Source: Methanosarcina acetivorans C2A (GTDB taxonomy: Archaea > Halobacteriota > Methanosarcinia > Methanosarcinales > Methanosarcinaceae). Taken from it: a stretch of DNA of 64,000 bases. Each line of letters opens with the position of its first letter. Positions within the stretch are counted from its first letter, which is position 1. Both the position numbers and the translations under genes were made by a program. Below are positions 19,667 through 29,728 of this stretch, in pieces. The stretch covers positions 4,464,001-4,528,000 of the forward strand of contig NC_003552.1 of assembly GCF_000007345.1 (NCBI RefSeq). Reading direction: 5' to 3'. The notes under the pieces were generated by a model. It searched no databases. It saw nothing but the letters and a program-made list of their open reading frames with translations, and was not told the origin of the DNA.

Positions 19667-20944
19667 TTATTTAAATATTTTATTAAATATTGTAAAAATA
19701 GAGCTTGACAGGTATTCTTGCTTCATGTGCCCGGCACTGGCGGATGTGCGAGAATTGACCAGCCGGTTGTAAAAAGCTTTTGATAATTCTATACCCGCCA
19801 TGTCTACGTACTTATAAAAGAGATAGCTCAACGGGACTATTAAAAATAAAGACAGGAAGCACGAAATAAAAAAAGCCGTTCCGTATGGCAATACCGGGTA
19901 CAGGGCAAGGAACAGGGCACAGGTTAAACTGCTTATCACCAGGAAATGTACCAGGTACAGGGAATAGGAGATCTTACCGAGGAACACAGGCACGGGGGAA
20001 GAAAAGACGGCTTGCAGCCCCCGGCTGTTCAATAAGACATACATTATCATGCCTGAACCTATTATATGATAGGTCACCTCCGGGGTCTTGAAGAAGCCGG
20101 TGTTGAGAAACGCGTATAAGGAATCGGTTGTTACGGGGCTTAGAGGATAGGACCCGAGAAATAACCCCGAAACCAGTATGATAGAGAGTAGAATTTTATT
20201 ATCGGTATTAAATATCGGCATTTTACTGTTGGACGTGTCAGCAAACGTCATTCCGATTATGAAAGCCAGGTAGTAAGAGTTTAAGAAAAGCACGGCTGAA
20301 GCAAGGTAGAACGTCCAGCGGCTCCGCAGCGACCCGAACAGCAAGGCCATTGCAAAAACGAGCATTGACCCGAAAAATTCTATATTCATGGTCCATAAAA
20401 CCGGATCATAAGGGGTCTTGCCGCCTACGAAAAACGAGTCCCAAACCGCCTCTTTAACCGCGCTGACCAGGCCCGGTGTAAAGTCCCAGTAGCCGCGGTA
20501 GTTGCTGCCTGCGGAAACCACCATAGTTTCGAGATAATAACGGTATAGCCCGGCAGAGGCCAGCAGGTAAGAGAGCATTACTGCTGCGAATACCGGAACA
20601 AACAATCTCAGATATCGGCGCACTGCGCTGCTTATAATTACGCCGTTGTCTTTCGTTTCGAAATACTTCCGGGTTAATACGTAACCGCTCAGGACAAAAA
20701 AGATGCACACCGAAAAATTGCCGGCGCCGATTAGTCCAAGAGGCGTGCTCGAAAAAAGCAGGTCAAACTTTCCGAAATGTGAGGGCATTTCACTGCCGTA
20801 GACCATCGCCGGGGCTAATGCGACAAAGAAATGCATTACCATGACATTAACCGCAGCTACACCGCGCAGCCCGTCAAGATAGGTGATCTTCCCGGCCATA
20901 TTATAGGCTTCCACCTTATTCTGCACAGCCATCTTATGTTCCAA
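19667..20944 (-). CDS. Acyltransferase family 3 membrane protein
   Basis: Up to 425 residues with about ten membrane segments. The N-terminal LDGLRGVAAVNVMVMHFF matches acyltransferase-3 (OafA/NodX type), with the catalytic-type His in the first helix. Later the protein has NIEFFGSML and a C-terminal LGKISYSLYLVHFLVISS, both typical. Such proteins O-acetylate or succinylate surface sugars. The start could be the ATG 12 nt downstream (MAVQNKVEAYN). Its position next to the S-layer gene fits a role in the cell surface. Confidence 0.87.
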   Translation of the reverse strand: MEHKMAVQNKVEAYNMAGKITYLDGLRGVAAVNVMVMHFFVALAPAMVYGSEMPSHFGKFDLLFSSTPLGLIGAGNFSVCIFFVLSGYVLTRKYFETKDNGVIISSAVRRYLRLFVPVFAAVMLSYLLASAGLYRYYLETMVVSAGSNYRGYWDFTPGLVSAVKEAVWDSFFVGGKTPYDPVLWTMNIEFFGSMLVFAMALLFGSLRSRWTFYLASAVLFLNSYYLAFIIGMTFADTSNSKMPIFNTDNKILLSIILVSGLFLGSYPLSPVTTDSLYAFLNTGFFKTPEVTYHIIGSGMIMYVLLNSRGLQAVFSSPVPVFLGKISYSLYLVHFLVISSLTCALFLALYPVLPYGTAFFISCFLSLFLIVPLSYLFYKYVDMAGIELSKAFYNRLVNSRTSASAGHMKQEYLSSSIFTIFNKIFK

Positions 20945-21264
20945 CGATCTTATGTTTCAACTATCTTATGTTCCTTTCTTCTTTTGATGGATTTGAATCA
21001 TGAATAAATTTTGTATTCGTTTCTGGTACAACTGCAACCATTTTTTGACCCAGGATTATCAGGTACAGAAGTACAAAAACACTATCTTTTGACATCCTTA
21101 TCTTAAAAGATAACAATTGTTAGCGCAAAACTGCGTTTTATGTATATTCTTCCCTATTGCAAAAGAGGCTAAAATATTATATAAACAACATTATAAATTT
21201 ATTAAAATATTGCGGGTTCCCGTTTAGAACTATGAAAAGTAATGAGGAAGAGTGATATTGCAGT
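20945..21264. other. Divergent intergenic region
   Basis: 320 bp between the divergent acyltransferase and S-layer genes; it must hold both promoters. A direct repeat (A)TCTTATGTT(T/C) lies near 20933-20972. Confidence 0.45.
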
Positions 21265-23499
21265 ATGAAACCCAATAATCGAAGCCTGTCACATTTACTA
21301 TTCATTTTGTTTACAGTTTGTATGATACTTACATCCTCAGGCTCTGCCGCTCCGGATCCATGCATCTCCGGTCTACCCCTTGATACGAACGAGACCTCCC
21401 CGGATGAGTTTTGCTGGGATTCAACCACTTTTGGAGGCCTTTACTATTCTGCAAACAAACACAAGGATCTTGTCGCCTCTGAAGACTGGTGGGGCGAACG
21501 TCTCCAGTACACCGAAACCGATGGCCAGTACGAACTCGGGAAAAACAACCCCAGAAATCATGTTATTGGTGAAGATGAGCTTGTGTATTCTACAAGACAG
21601 TTCCCCAACAAGTACAAGGTTGTTTCCGAGCTCGGACTTGATGCAAATACAACACCTTCAGAACTTGGCGGTATGGTTTACTACAAGCTTCCCTGGTTTG
21701 GCAAACCTTACGTTGCGGTTGAAAACGATGCTACACAGCTTGCTAACCTCGTAATCGACCAGCCCGGAAGTGATAAAAAAATACTTAAAGCCGGGGATGT
21801 CTGGGATCTCGGGAAAAACTATTCGCTGACCGTGAACCAGGTTGATGTCGAAGGCAACAAGGTCTGGTTCTCCTTATCTAAAGAAGGAGAAGAACTGGAG
21901 TCCGGAATTGTGGATGCGGATGGGACTATTGAAAACCAGCTCTTTACTGCAAAAGCAGACTTTGGAGACGGAAACGACCAGCTATATTTCATCACCTACG
22001 TTGACTCTGTTTTTATGAGTGCTACCGATTCTTTTGCTGTCTTCAAGTATACCTGGCTTATTGACAAAAATGACATCCTTATTATTAAAGAAGGGGATGA
22101 ATACCAGGGTTTTGAAGTAAAAGAGGCTTCTGAATCTGAACTCGTTCTTAAAAATTCCGATTCGATTACCCTGAATCTCGATAAGGATGTAAAGAATTAC
22201 TTTACCGACTCCTGGTATTTCCAGACTTCGGATGAAGGAAAGGGCAGTACCTCTCCGAACGGGTACGTTATTTATCCTGCAAAAGAACTGAGCAAACCTG
22301 GAAATTACACTCTGAGAGGTTTACCTTTTGACACCAATGTAGCTTCCTCCGATGAGTTTTGCTGGGATTCGACCACCTTTGGGGGCCTTTACTATTCTGC
22401 AAACAAACACAAGGATTTTGTAAGCTCTGAGAACTGGTGGGGAGAACGTCTCCAGTACATAGAAACCGACGGTCAGTACGAACTCGGAAAAAACAATCCC
22501 GGAAACCATGTTATTGGGGAAGGGGAACTTGTGTATTCTACCAGGCAGTTCCCCAACAAATACAAGGTTATTTCCGAGCTTGGTCTTGATGCAAATACAA
22601 CGCCTTCAGAACTCGGAGGTATGGTTTACTACAAGCTTCCCTGGTTTGCCAAACCTTATGTTGCGGTGGAAAACGATGCTACCCAGCTTGCTAGCCTCGT
22701 AATCGACCAGTCCGGAAGTGATAAAAAAATGCTTAAAGCCGGGGATGTCTGGGACTTCGGGAAAGGCTACTCTCTGACCGTAAACCAGGTTGATGTCGAA
22801 GGCAACAAGGTATGGTTCTCCTTATATAAAGAAGGAGAAGAACTGGAGTCAGGGATTGTGGATGCGGACGGGACTGTTGAAAATCAGCTCTTTACTGCAA
22901 AAGCAGACTTTGGAGACGGAAACGACCAGCTATATTTCATCACCTATGTTGACTCCGTTTTCTTAAGTTCGTATTATTCTTTTGCCGTCTTCAAGTATAC
23001 CTGGCTTATTGACAAAGATAACATTCTGGTTATTGAAAACGGGGATGAATATCAGGGTTTTGAAGTAAAAGAAGCTTCCGAAGCTGAACTTGTTCTCAAA
23101 AATTCCGATTCGATTACCCTGAACCTTGATAAGGATGCGAAGAATTACTTTACGGATTCCTGGTATTTCCAGACCTCAGATGAGGGAAAGGGCAGTACTT
23201 CTCTTAACGGGTACGTCATTTATCCTGCAACGGGCGTGGTTATCGAAGCTGAAGATGCTCCCGAATCCGTAGAGAATTCTACAGAAAATCTTAACATGAC
23301 CCAGGATTCAAACGAATCTGAAATCATCTCCTCCGATTACAGCCCGGATGCTTCCGAAGTAGAGGACTCTGAAAATAAGAATAATTCCCCTGAAGAAGAA
23401 ACAGGGGAAGAGTCATCTGCAAAACTTCCCGGTTTCGAAATACTTGTCGGAGTTTATGGGATCGCTTTTTGTCGGGTTTTCATAAAAAGGAGAAACTGA
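21265..23499 (+). CDS. S-layer protein with two tandem duplication domains
   Basis: 744 residues. Signal peptide at 1-28 (LLFILFTVCMILTSSGSAA). Two very similar halves (about 35-345 and 355-665) each begin (G/R)GLP(L/F)DTN and contain DEFCWDSTTFGGLYYSANK; this is the Methanosarcina S-layer duplication domain (DUF1608-type) that forms the crystalline cell envelope. After it comes an acidic Asn/Ser/Glu-rich stalk with N-glycosylation sequons (NSTENLNMT), then one C-terminal membrane anchor (EILVGVYGIAFCRVF) and a basic tail IKRRN. The halves are unusually alike, including at DNA level, so recent duplication or gene conversion is likely. It may be the main S-layer protein or one of several paralogues. 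Confidence 0.9.
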   Translation: MKPNNRSLSHLLFILFTVCMILTSSGSAAPDPCISGLPLDTNETSPDEFCWDSTTFGGLYYSANKHKDLVASEDWWGERLQYTETDGQYELGKNNPRNHVIGEDELVYSTRQFPNKYKVVSELGLDANTTPSELGGMVYYKLPWFGKPYVAVENDATQLANLVIDQPGSDKKILKAGDVWDLGKNYSLTVNQVDVEGNKVWFSLSKEGEELESGIVDADGTIENQLFTAKADFGDGNDQLYFITYVDSVFMSATDSFAVFKYTWLIDKNDILIIKEGDEYQGFEVKEASESELVLKNSDSITLNLDKDVKNYFTDSWYFQTSDEGKGSTSPNGYVIYPAKELSKPGNYTLRGLPFDTNVASSDEFCWDSTTFGGLYYSANKHKDFVSSENWWGERLQYIETDGQYELGKNNPGNHVIGEGELVYSTRQFPNKYKVISELGLDANTTPSELGGMVYYKLPWFAKPYVAVENDATQLASLVIDQSGSDKKMLKAGDVWDFGKGYSLTVNQVDVEGNKVWFSLYKEGEELESGIVDADGTVENQLFTAKADFGDGNDQLYFITYVDSVFLSSYYSFAVFKYTWLIDKDNILVIENGDEYQGFEVKEASEAELVLKNSDSITLNLDKDAKNYFTDSWYFQTSDEGKGSTSLNGYVIYPATGVVIEAEDAPESVENSTENLNMTQDSNESEIISSDYSPDASEVEDSENKNNSPEEETGEESSAKLPGFEILVGVYGIAFCRVFIKRRN

Positions 23500-23667
23500 T
23501 AGGTTATCTGAAACGAAAGAATTGCTCCTTTGTTAAAAACAACTATGAACTCTGCAAATTGGCACCCCAGTAATGCCAGGTAAATTTCATACCTGCAAAT
23601 AAATTCCCCTTATCCCATCAACATACTACAGATTACAGAAAAAATATATTTGAATTGATAAAAAACA

Positions 23668-23683
23668 CGGAGGTTTTAATATA
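23668..23683 (+). promoter_or_regulatory. Ribosome site ahead of an ATA start
   Basis: CGGAGG at 23668-23673, then 7 nt, then ATA at 23681-23683 in frame with the lipoprotein signal of the ABC substrate-binding protein. This spacing decides the start in the absence of ATG, GTG or TTG. Confidence 0.6.
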
Positions 23684-24871
23684 AGAAGATTAAAAACGCA
23701 AAAAAATTCCGGGAAAAGTATCTTACTATTATTTATTATGTTAATTGTCAGCACGCTGTCTGCAGGCTGCATGGACAATTCGTCAACTTCCCAGGACATT
23801 CAGACGTCGGAAGAAACACCAAGCAGAACCGTTACCGATGCCCTCGGCCGAACTGTCGAGATTCCGGAATCTGTGGATTATGTAATTTGTTCCGGCGTAG
23901 GCTCCCTGAGATATCTTACATACCTTGAAGCACAGGATAAGATTATAGGAGTCGAAAGAAGCGAAACAACCAATTCGGCTTCTAATGCCAAGCCGTATTC
24001 CCTTGCAAATCCTCAGTTCAGTACTGACTACCCTGTCTTCGGGGAAACCAGAGGGATGGACGACCCTGAAAAGATACTTTCTCTCGATCCGCTGCCCGAA
24101 GTCATAATAAAGACATACTCCTCAACAGGCTTTGACCCTGTTGAACTTCAAGAGAAAACAGGCATTCCGGTAGTTGTTGTGAACACGGGGGATTTAGCAG
24201 ATAATAAAGAAGACCTGTATGAAAGTCTCAGGATAATCGGAGAGGTCGTAGGCAAAGAAGAGCGTGCGGAAGAAGTGATTGCTTTCTTTGACGAAAACAT
24301 AGCAGACCTCAAAGAGCGCACTGCCGACATACCGGAAGAAGACAAGCCCACATGTTACGTCGGAGGCATTGGACGTGCTGGAGGACCACAGGGTTTCCAG
24401 TCCACAGAACCAACATATCCTCCATTCCTTTTCACCAACGCAATAAATGTTGCTTATGGTGACATGGACATCAATGTTGCAGATGTTTCTAAGGAAAAAA
24501 TCATTGAGTGGGACCCCGAGATCATATTCCTGGATCTGAACACGATCGAATGCGGAGAAGACAGAAGCGGACTTAGCCTCTTACAGAATGACGAATCATA
24601 TAGACAGCTCCGGGCAGTCCAGTCAGGAAACGTATATGGGGTATTGCCTTTCAACCAGTACGCAACAAATTTCGGTTCAGTGCTTGCAGATTCTTATTTT
24701 GCGGGAAAGACCCTTTATCCGGATAAATTTGAGGACGTAGACCTTGAAAACAAAACCATAGAGATATACACATTTCTTGTATGCAAAGGCGATGAAGACC
24801 TCGGCAGGGAAGTCTACAACACAATGATTAATGTCTACGGAATCCCGGCATTTACAAAACTGGAAATCTGA
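23681..24871 (+). CDS. ABC transporter substrate-binding lipoprotein (iron-chelate/cobalamin type)
   Basis: 396 residues if read from ATA 23681. The leader is basic (RRLKTQKNSGK), then hydrophobic SILLLFIMLIVSTLSAGC with a lipobox-like Cys. The mature protein has the class III (FepB/BtuF) start TVTDALGRTVEIPESVDYVI and the two-lobe fold. The first ATG (23738) falls inside the hydrophobic core of the signal and would leave no basic N-region. It binds a siderophore, haem or corrinoid outside the cell and hands it to the permease encoded next. The gap to the permease is 24 nt. Ligand not determinable from sequence. Confidence 0.88.
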   Translation: MRRLKTQKNSGKSILLLFIMLIVSTLSAGCMDNSSTSQDIQTSEETPSRTVTDALGRTVEIPESVDYVICSGVGSLRYLTYLEAQDKIIGVERSETTNSASNAKPYSLANPQFSTDYPVFGETRGMDDPEKILSLDPLPEVIIKTYSSTGFDPVELQEKTGIPVVVVNTGDLADNKEDLYESLRIIGEVVGKEERAEEVIAFFDENIADLKERTADIPEEDKPTCYVGGIGRAGGPQGFQSTEPTYPPFLFTNAINVAYGDMDINVADVSKEKIIEWDPEIIFLDLNTIECGEDRSGLSLLQNDESYRQLRAVQSGNVYGVLPFNQYATNFGSVLADSYFAGKTLYPDKFEDVDLENKTIEIYTFLVCKGDEDLGREVYNTMINVYGIPAFTKLEI

Positions 24872-24895
24872 GATTTTCGAGAAAACGGTGAAAGG

Positions 24896-25966
24896 ATGAA
24901 GCGATTAGAAGGCGAAATTGCATGCCGTTACAAAGAGCATACAGGCAGGAAAAACACATACATCTTTTCAGGGATTGTTCTTTTGTGCATAATGCTTGTG
25001 ATGTCGATCTCGATTGGAGCTGCTAACATACCTCCACTCGAGGTAGTACGAACACTGATGGGACATAGTGTTTCAGGTAGATGGGACAGCATAGTATGGA
25101 ATATCCGTCTACCCCAGGTACTTACGGCTATAGTTGCCGGGGCCGGGCTCTCTGTAGCAGGGGTCATAATGCAATCGATACTTCGAAACCCACTAGGGTC
25201 GCCTTTTACCCTGGGCATATCCAATGCTGCGGCCTTTGGTGCGGCTTTTTCAGTGATGGTGCTCGGAACAGGAGCTACACACACCCTTGTTGGCGATGCT
25301 GTGACAATAAGTAACCCATATGTAACTACTGCCGTTGCATTTGGGTTCTCTCTTCTTGTTACAGCCGTCATCCTGGCATTTTCCAGATTCAGAGGAGTCA
25401 CACCTGAAGTAATGATCCTTGTGGGAGTGGCCATGAGCTCTCTTTTTACAGCAGGGACTATGTTTTTGCAGTACTTTGCCGATGATACGCAACTTGCTTC
25501 CATAGTATTCTGGACCTTTGGAGACGTTTCAAGGGCAAGCTGGAGTGAACTGGCACTGATTACTGTGGTAGTATTGGTATCTATAATATATTTCACATTG
25601 AACAGATGGAAATATAATGCCATAGATGCCGGAGACGAAACTGCAAAAGGTCTTGGTGTGAATGTTGACCGGGTGAGGGGGAGGGGAATGATATGCTCAT
25701 CCCTTGTTACAGCTACCATCGTTGCATTTTTAGGAGTTATCGGCTTCATAGGCCTTATATGCCCTCACATGACACGCCGAATCATAGGTGACGATCATCG
25801 ATTTCTGATAACAGGGAGTATAGTAATGGGCTCCCTGCTACTGCTATGTGCGGATACCGCAGCAAGAGTAATAATACAGCCATATCAGCTCCCGGTAGCC
25901 GTACTGACATCTTTTTTGGGAGCCCCGACGTTTATATACTTAATACTTAAGGAAAGAAGAATATGA
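24896..25966 (+). CDS. ABC transporter permease, FecCD/BtuC family
   Basis: 356 residues with about ten membrane helices. Typical features: PQVLTAIVAGAGLSVAGVIMQSILRNPL, and near the C-terminus GFIGLICPHMTRRIIGDDHR, the coupling region of FecCD permeases. The N-terminal 20 residues are cytoplasmic and basic. It overlaps the ATPase gene by 4 nt (ATGATCC at its end), so the two are translationally coupled. Forms the channel of the importer. Confidence 0.93.
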   Translation: MKRLEGEIACRYKEHTGRKNTYIFSGIVLLCIMLVMSISIGAANIPPLEVVRTLMGHSVSGRWDSIVWNIRLPQVLTAIVAGAGLSVAGVIMQSILRNPLGSPFTLGISNAAAFGAAFSVMVLGTGATHTLVGDAVTISNPYVTTAVAFGFSLLVTAVILAFSRFRGVTPEVMILVGVAMSSLFTAGTMFLQYFADDTQLASIVFWTFGDVSRASWSELALITVVVLVSIIYFTLNRWKYNAIDAGDETAKGLGVNVDRVRGRGMICSSLVTATIVAFLGVIGFIGLICPHMTRRIIGDDHRFLITGSIVMGSLLLLCADTAARVIIQPYQLPVAVLTSFLGAPTFIYLILKERRI

Positions 25967-26718
25967 TCCTGGAAGTAGATGGAGTGGAATTTCAGTACCG
26001 GAGTAAAGAAGTACTCAGAGACATAAAATTTCACCTGAATAAGAATGAAATACTGGCCATACTGGGCCCGAACGGGGTAGGAAAAACCACCCTGCTAAAA
26101 TGCATGAATGCCATCTTAAAACCAAAGAGCGGCACAATACTGATAGAAAATGAAGATGTGCTTAAACTTGAGCAGATAGAAATTGCCCGTCGCCTGGGAT
26201 ATGTTCCGCAGCACTGTGAATGCTCAAGGCTGACATCTTTTGATGCTATTTTGCTTGGCAGAATTCCACACATAAAGTGGGAAATCACCACTGAAGATCT
26301 GTTACTGGTAGAAGCCACCATCAAGAGACTGCATCTTGAGGAACTTGCACTGAGGTACATTGACGAACTTAGCGGAGGGGAATTGCAAAAAATAGGAATA
26401 GCAAGGGCCATTGCACAGAACCCGAAACTGCTATTGCTGGACGAACCTACAAGCAGTCTTGACCTTAAGAACCAGCTGGAAATACTGGATACTATAAGGG
26501 AAGTGGTCAGGAAGGACAATATGTCTGCCATTATGACCATGCATGACCTTAATCTTGCATTCAGGTATGCCGATAAGTTTCTCTTCCTCAAGAACGGCAC
26601 AATCTTTGCAGCGGGAGGCATAGGGGATATCACTCCGGAAATCATAAGGGAAGTATACGGAGTGCCGGTGGCGATTCAGAACTACATGGACATAGCTGTG
26701 GTGATTCCTACCCCGTGA
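25963..26718 (+). CDS. ABC transporter ATP-binding protein, FepC/BtuD type
   Basis: 251 residues. Walker A GPNGVGKTTLLK (about 35-46), Q-loop VPQH, signature LSGGELQKIGIARA, Walker B LLLLDEPTSSLD and switch His in MTMHDLNLAFRYAD. The C-terminal TPEIIREVYGVPVAIQN is typical of iron-chelate/cobalamin importers. It powers uptake by the two proteins encoded upstream. Confidence 0.94.
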   Translation: MILEVDGVEFQYRSKEVLRDIKFHLNKNEILAILGPNGVGKTTLLKCMNAILKPKSGTILIENEDVLKLEQIEIARRLGYVPQHCECSRLTSFDAILLGRIPHIKWEITTEDLLLVEATIKRLHLEELALRYIDELSGGELQKIGIARAIAQNPKLLLLDEPTSSLDLKNQLEILDTIREVVRKDNMSAIMTMHDLNLAFRYADKFLFLKNGTIFAAGGIGDITPEIIREVYGVPVAIQNYMDIAVVIPTP

Positions 26719-27031
26719 AAACCGGGAAAATTCCGGAAAAAGAAGCATTTGCGGAGTTGCAGGAACCAAGCAGGATATAAGCAAAAAAATGTTATTGAAG
26801 AGAAACCCCGGTAGTACGGTGAGATGTACTCATTTCCGGCAATGAATACGTGTTCGGATAGCAGCACTAGGTATAAATTCAGGGATACATCGGAGTTGAC
26901 GAGCCGCCTGGGCTCCTCTGAGATTAAAGTTTTCAACTCTTCAGTAGAAGGTGCCGGAAAAATAAATGATATAAGATCGTGAATTTTTCTCGCAAATAAT
27001 TCTATATACAATTAAGCAGATATGAGAAAAT
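26719..27031. other. Intergenic region
   Basis: 313 bp between the importer and the cupin gene, same direction; no gene recognised. Confidence 0.4.
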
Positions 27032-27430
27032 ATGAAAGGATTTTCAATTAATATCGAAGAAGCGACTCTGGAAAACAACAATTTCCGCAAGGTACTGTAC
27101 ACCTCAAAGCACAGCCAGCTGGTCCTTATGAGCCTCAGGCCCATGGAAGAAATCGGAATGGAAGTACACGAAGAAAACGACCAGTTTTTCCGTTTCGAAG
27201 CAGGCCAGGGCAAGTGCATAATTGACGGCAACGAATATGTGGTCAGTGACGGATTTGCAATTGTCGTGCCCGCAGGCTCCCAGCACAATGTTATCAACAC
27301 TTCGGCAACCGAAGAGCTGAAACTCTACACAATCTATTCCCCGGCACACCACAAGGACGGAATCGTACGCGCCACGAAAGAAGAAGCCGAAGCAAATGAA
27401 GCGGAATTCGACGGCGTGACCACGGAATAA
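27032..27430 (+). CDS. Cupin-domain protein
   Basis: 132 residues, a single cupin barrel. Motif 1 is GMEVHEENDQFFRFEAGQG and motif 2 is FAIVVPAGSQHNVINT, with metal-binding His and Glu. Small cupins of this type occur widely in methanogens, with no agreed role. The gene has a clear T-rich terminator behind it. A 3' part of the same gene is duplicated at 29083-31392, where a group II intron splits it. Confidence 0.85.
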   Translation: MKGFSINIEEATLENNNFRKVLYTSKHSQLVLMSLRPMEEIGMEVHEENDQFFRFEAGQGKCIIDGNEYVVSDGFAIVVPAGSQHNVINTSATEELKLYTIYSPAHHKDGIVRATKEEAEANEAEFDGVTTE

Positions 27431-27477
27431 GATTTATAAATAGAATTTGTTAAGCGCTGAAAGATGCAGATAAAAAT

Positions 27478-27560
27478 GCTTATTTTTCAGGCGTTTTTAC
27501 TTTTTTATCATTTAATTGTATAGTTTTTTATCTTCCAATTTTTTATCGTCTAATTTTTTA
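27478..27560 (+). terminator. T-rich transcription end of the cupin gene
   Basis: Several runs of T (CTTATTTTTCAGGCG, GTTTTTACTTTTTTATC, CAATTTTTTATCG) follow the cupin stop. Oligo-T runs are the usual archaeal terminator. A related GCTT...CAGGCGTTTTTCTTTTTT block follows the truncated cupin copy at 31427-31464. Confidence 0.55.
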
Positions 27561-27773
27561 ATTGGAAGTAAAGAGTTGAAATTTGCCCTCAAGCGATGCA
27601 GGCTCACTTGAGTTGAGATATAGAGAAGTAGACATAATGAGAATCTAATTTTAACATATAGTTATTTTAATAAACTCCATTACTATAGAGAAATAATAGT
27701 CTAATAAATATATATCGAATATTTACATAGTCTCACAATATGTCTGATTATGCAATTTAAGGAGATTTGCTCT

Positions 27774-28066
27774 ATGGTTACAAAAGATCTTACTAAAATA
27801 GGCGTGTTATCACTTGGAAAGGTTTTCGGAGCTATTTACGCAATAACGGGCCTTATATTTAGCGCATACTGACTCTCATGTCCCTGAGAATGGGTTCCGT
27901 GATGGGAAACTAGGGAGCATTCGCAGGTCTGCTGTTCGGGGCAGGATCTATCATAGTATTACCCATATTCTATGGAATTATGGGTTTCATTGTCGGCATA
28001 ATAACTGCATTTGTATATAATGTAGCAACCGGATTCATTGGTGGCCTTGAAATCGAAGTAGAATAA
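27774..28066 (+). pseudogene. Broken copy of the small membrane protein at 36391
   Basis: Opens MVTKDLTKIGVLSLGKVFGAIYAI like the intact gene at 36391-36684, including the same Shine-Dalgarno (AAGGAGATTTG). A one-base loss near 27871 shifts the frame to a TGA, and a TAG follows where the intact copy has an acidic codon (GGGAAAC-TAG-GGA). The 3' end (FIGGLEIE-like) still aligns. A degenerate R1 repeat follows, as it does behind the intact copy. Confidence 0.85.
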
Positions 28067-28079
28067 AATGATAAAATTA

Positions 28080-28112
28080 CAAACCCTGTTTTAGTGGACC
28101 TTGATCGCAAAT
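28080..28112 (+). repeat. Degenerate R1 CRISPR-type repeat
   Basis: CCCTGTTTTAGTGGACCTTG followed by ATCGCAAAT matches the 3' three quarters of the R1 repeat seen intact at 44268. No neighbour at spacer distance. Confidence 0.6.
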
Positions 28113-28442
28113 AACTGAATCCTGGAAAACTGCAGAATAACCAAACCTTAGACCGATATTTACTCTGGTGTTTACCGGTTCAAAAAAGTCCTTCGATTGA
28201 GAGTGCTTATTCCGAAGTAAAAGAGAGGTTTAGCGGGAATAAAGAATCCATGAAGGAACTGATAAAAAAAATCCTTGTTTTTCAAGTGAGTCCAAGCCGG
28301 ACTAAAAGATAAGAGAAATCAGTCCTTCTCAATATCCTGAATGTCCCGGAAAATATAATGAAAGGAGTTCCGGGGATTATTATACTTTGAGACCTCCTGT
28401 AATCTCTTTATTTCTTTCCGGGAGCATAAGATTTAAAATAAT

Positions 28443-28730
28443 TTAAACAGTATTTTCACTGTCGTTGCTGACGATGAACACCCCATTGTCAAGAATTCCG
28501 CCTGGGACGTTTATTATTCCGTCCTCTATCCATATCCTACCGTTATCGGAAATTAAACAGCCTTCTTCTTTTTGAAATATCGAAGAATGTTTATAATAGT
28601 CTAATTTCAGAGTATCCGGGGTTTCTTCGTAAAGGCCGCATTCCTTGAATTTTTTGTTTATATAAACGTCGAAAGTACCGTCATCATGGAGGATGAAATG
28701 GGTTGTTTTGTTGCTGTATTTTCTGGGCAT
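28443..28730 (-). CDS. Hypothetical protein, 95 aa
   Basis: Begins MPRKYSNKTTHFILHDDGTF. It looks beta-rich, with alternating hydrophobic and charged residues and no membrane segment. It ends IVSNDSENTV. No family recognised. It is isolated in a repeat-rich area. Confidence 0.4.
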   Translation of the reverse strand: MPRKYSNKTTHFILHDDGTFDVYINKKFKECGLYEETPDTLKLDYYKHSSIFQKEEGCLISDNGRIWIEDGIINVPGGILDNGVFIVSNDSENTV

Positions 28731-29728
28731 ACTGGATCACACATTTTAGTATATTAAATAGTTACATGATTTATATTTCCGGTTTCATGCATAGGGTTTC
28801 GTTCTACTTAATGCATAGGGTTTCGTTTTGATGTCGTTCTATTTCGGGTGAAATAGTACTTTCTATTTTTATAATCCTTATCGCATTTAAAATAGCTACA
28901 GGCCAAAAATAGTAAGTTTCAATTCTATAAGCTTCGTTTCTCCCACATAGAAAAATAAGAAGTTCGAAATGATATTACAATCTTCATTTTACGGACCTTT
29001 TACTTTAGTGGCCCTTCCCTGCTATTCCTCGGCCCGGCCTGAACGGAAGAAGTTCCCTTCAGGAATCCTGTACGGGCAGGAGCAGGCTCCCAGCACAACG
29101 TCATCAACACTTCGGCAACCGAAGAGCTGAAACTCTACACAATCTATTCCCCGGCACACCACAAGGACGGAATCGTGCGACGAGAAGTTATGCCATGGAT
29201 TGCGGTACAATCCGCCTTTCTATCCATTCAGAATGTCTCTACTCTGATGTGCATCTCTGGCAACGGATTTGTGCAAAGCTCAGAGGACAACGAGGTGTAA
29301 AACTGAACCTGACAGTTCCAAACCGCTAGGGAAATGGACATATGGAGAACCGAAAGGTGAAGATTCACAGGGGTCGTGACTTGCAACATGCGAAAGCAGG
29401 TTGAATTACGCATGAGCCAAATGGCATCGAAACCCGGTTATGACAATCCGATTCCGTGTCATAACGAATGGACGAATGGGTTTCCGGCCTATAGGATCCT
29501 CCTAAGTGTTCAGCAACTATCTATGGTATAGAACTCGGTAAACCATTTGTGGCCCTATAAGGTAGGAATTCCGTGAGGAAAACCAATACCACAGGTGGCA
29601 GAGGAAATGGCAAAAAGCTAAAGATTCCCTGTAACGGGGAATATAGAGGAGGGAAAAAAAAACTCTTTCCTTAATGCGAAAGCATGCCCACTTGCCATTG
29701 GTCACGAAAGCAACAGGGATTGTTAATT

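Noticed and set aside
24928-25749. 273-codon frame opposite the FecCD permease
   Set aside because: Low-complexity Thr/Ala translation typical of the antisense of membrane helices.
26031-26645. 204-codon frame opposite the ABC ATPase
   Set aside because: The sense strand has every ABC motif; this is a shadow.
28990-29030. TTTTACTTTAGTGGCCCTTC near the cupin relic, like R1
   Set aside because: Too diverged to count; noted only because the location would fit.
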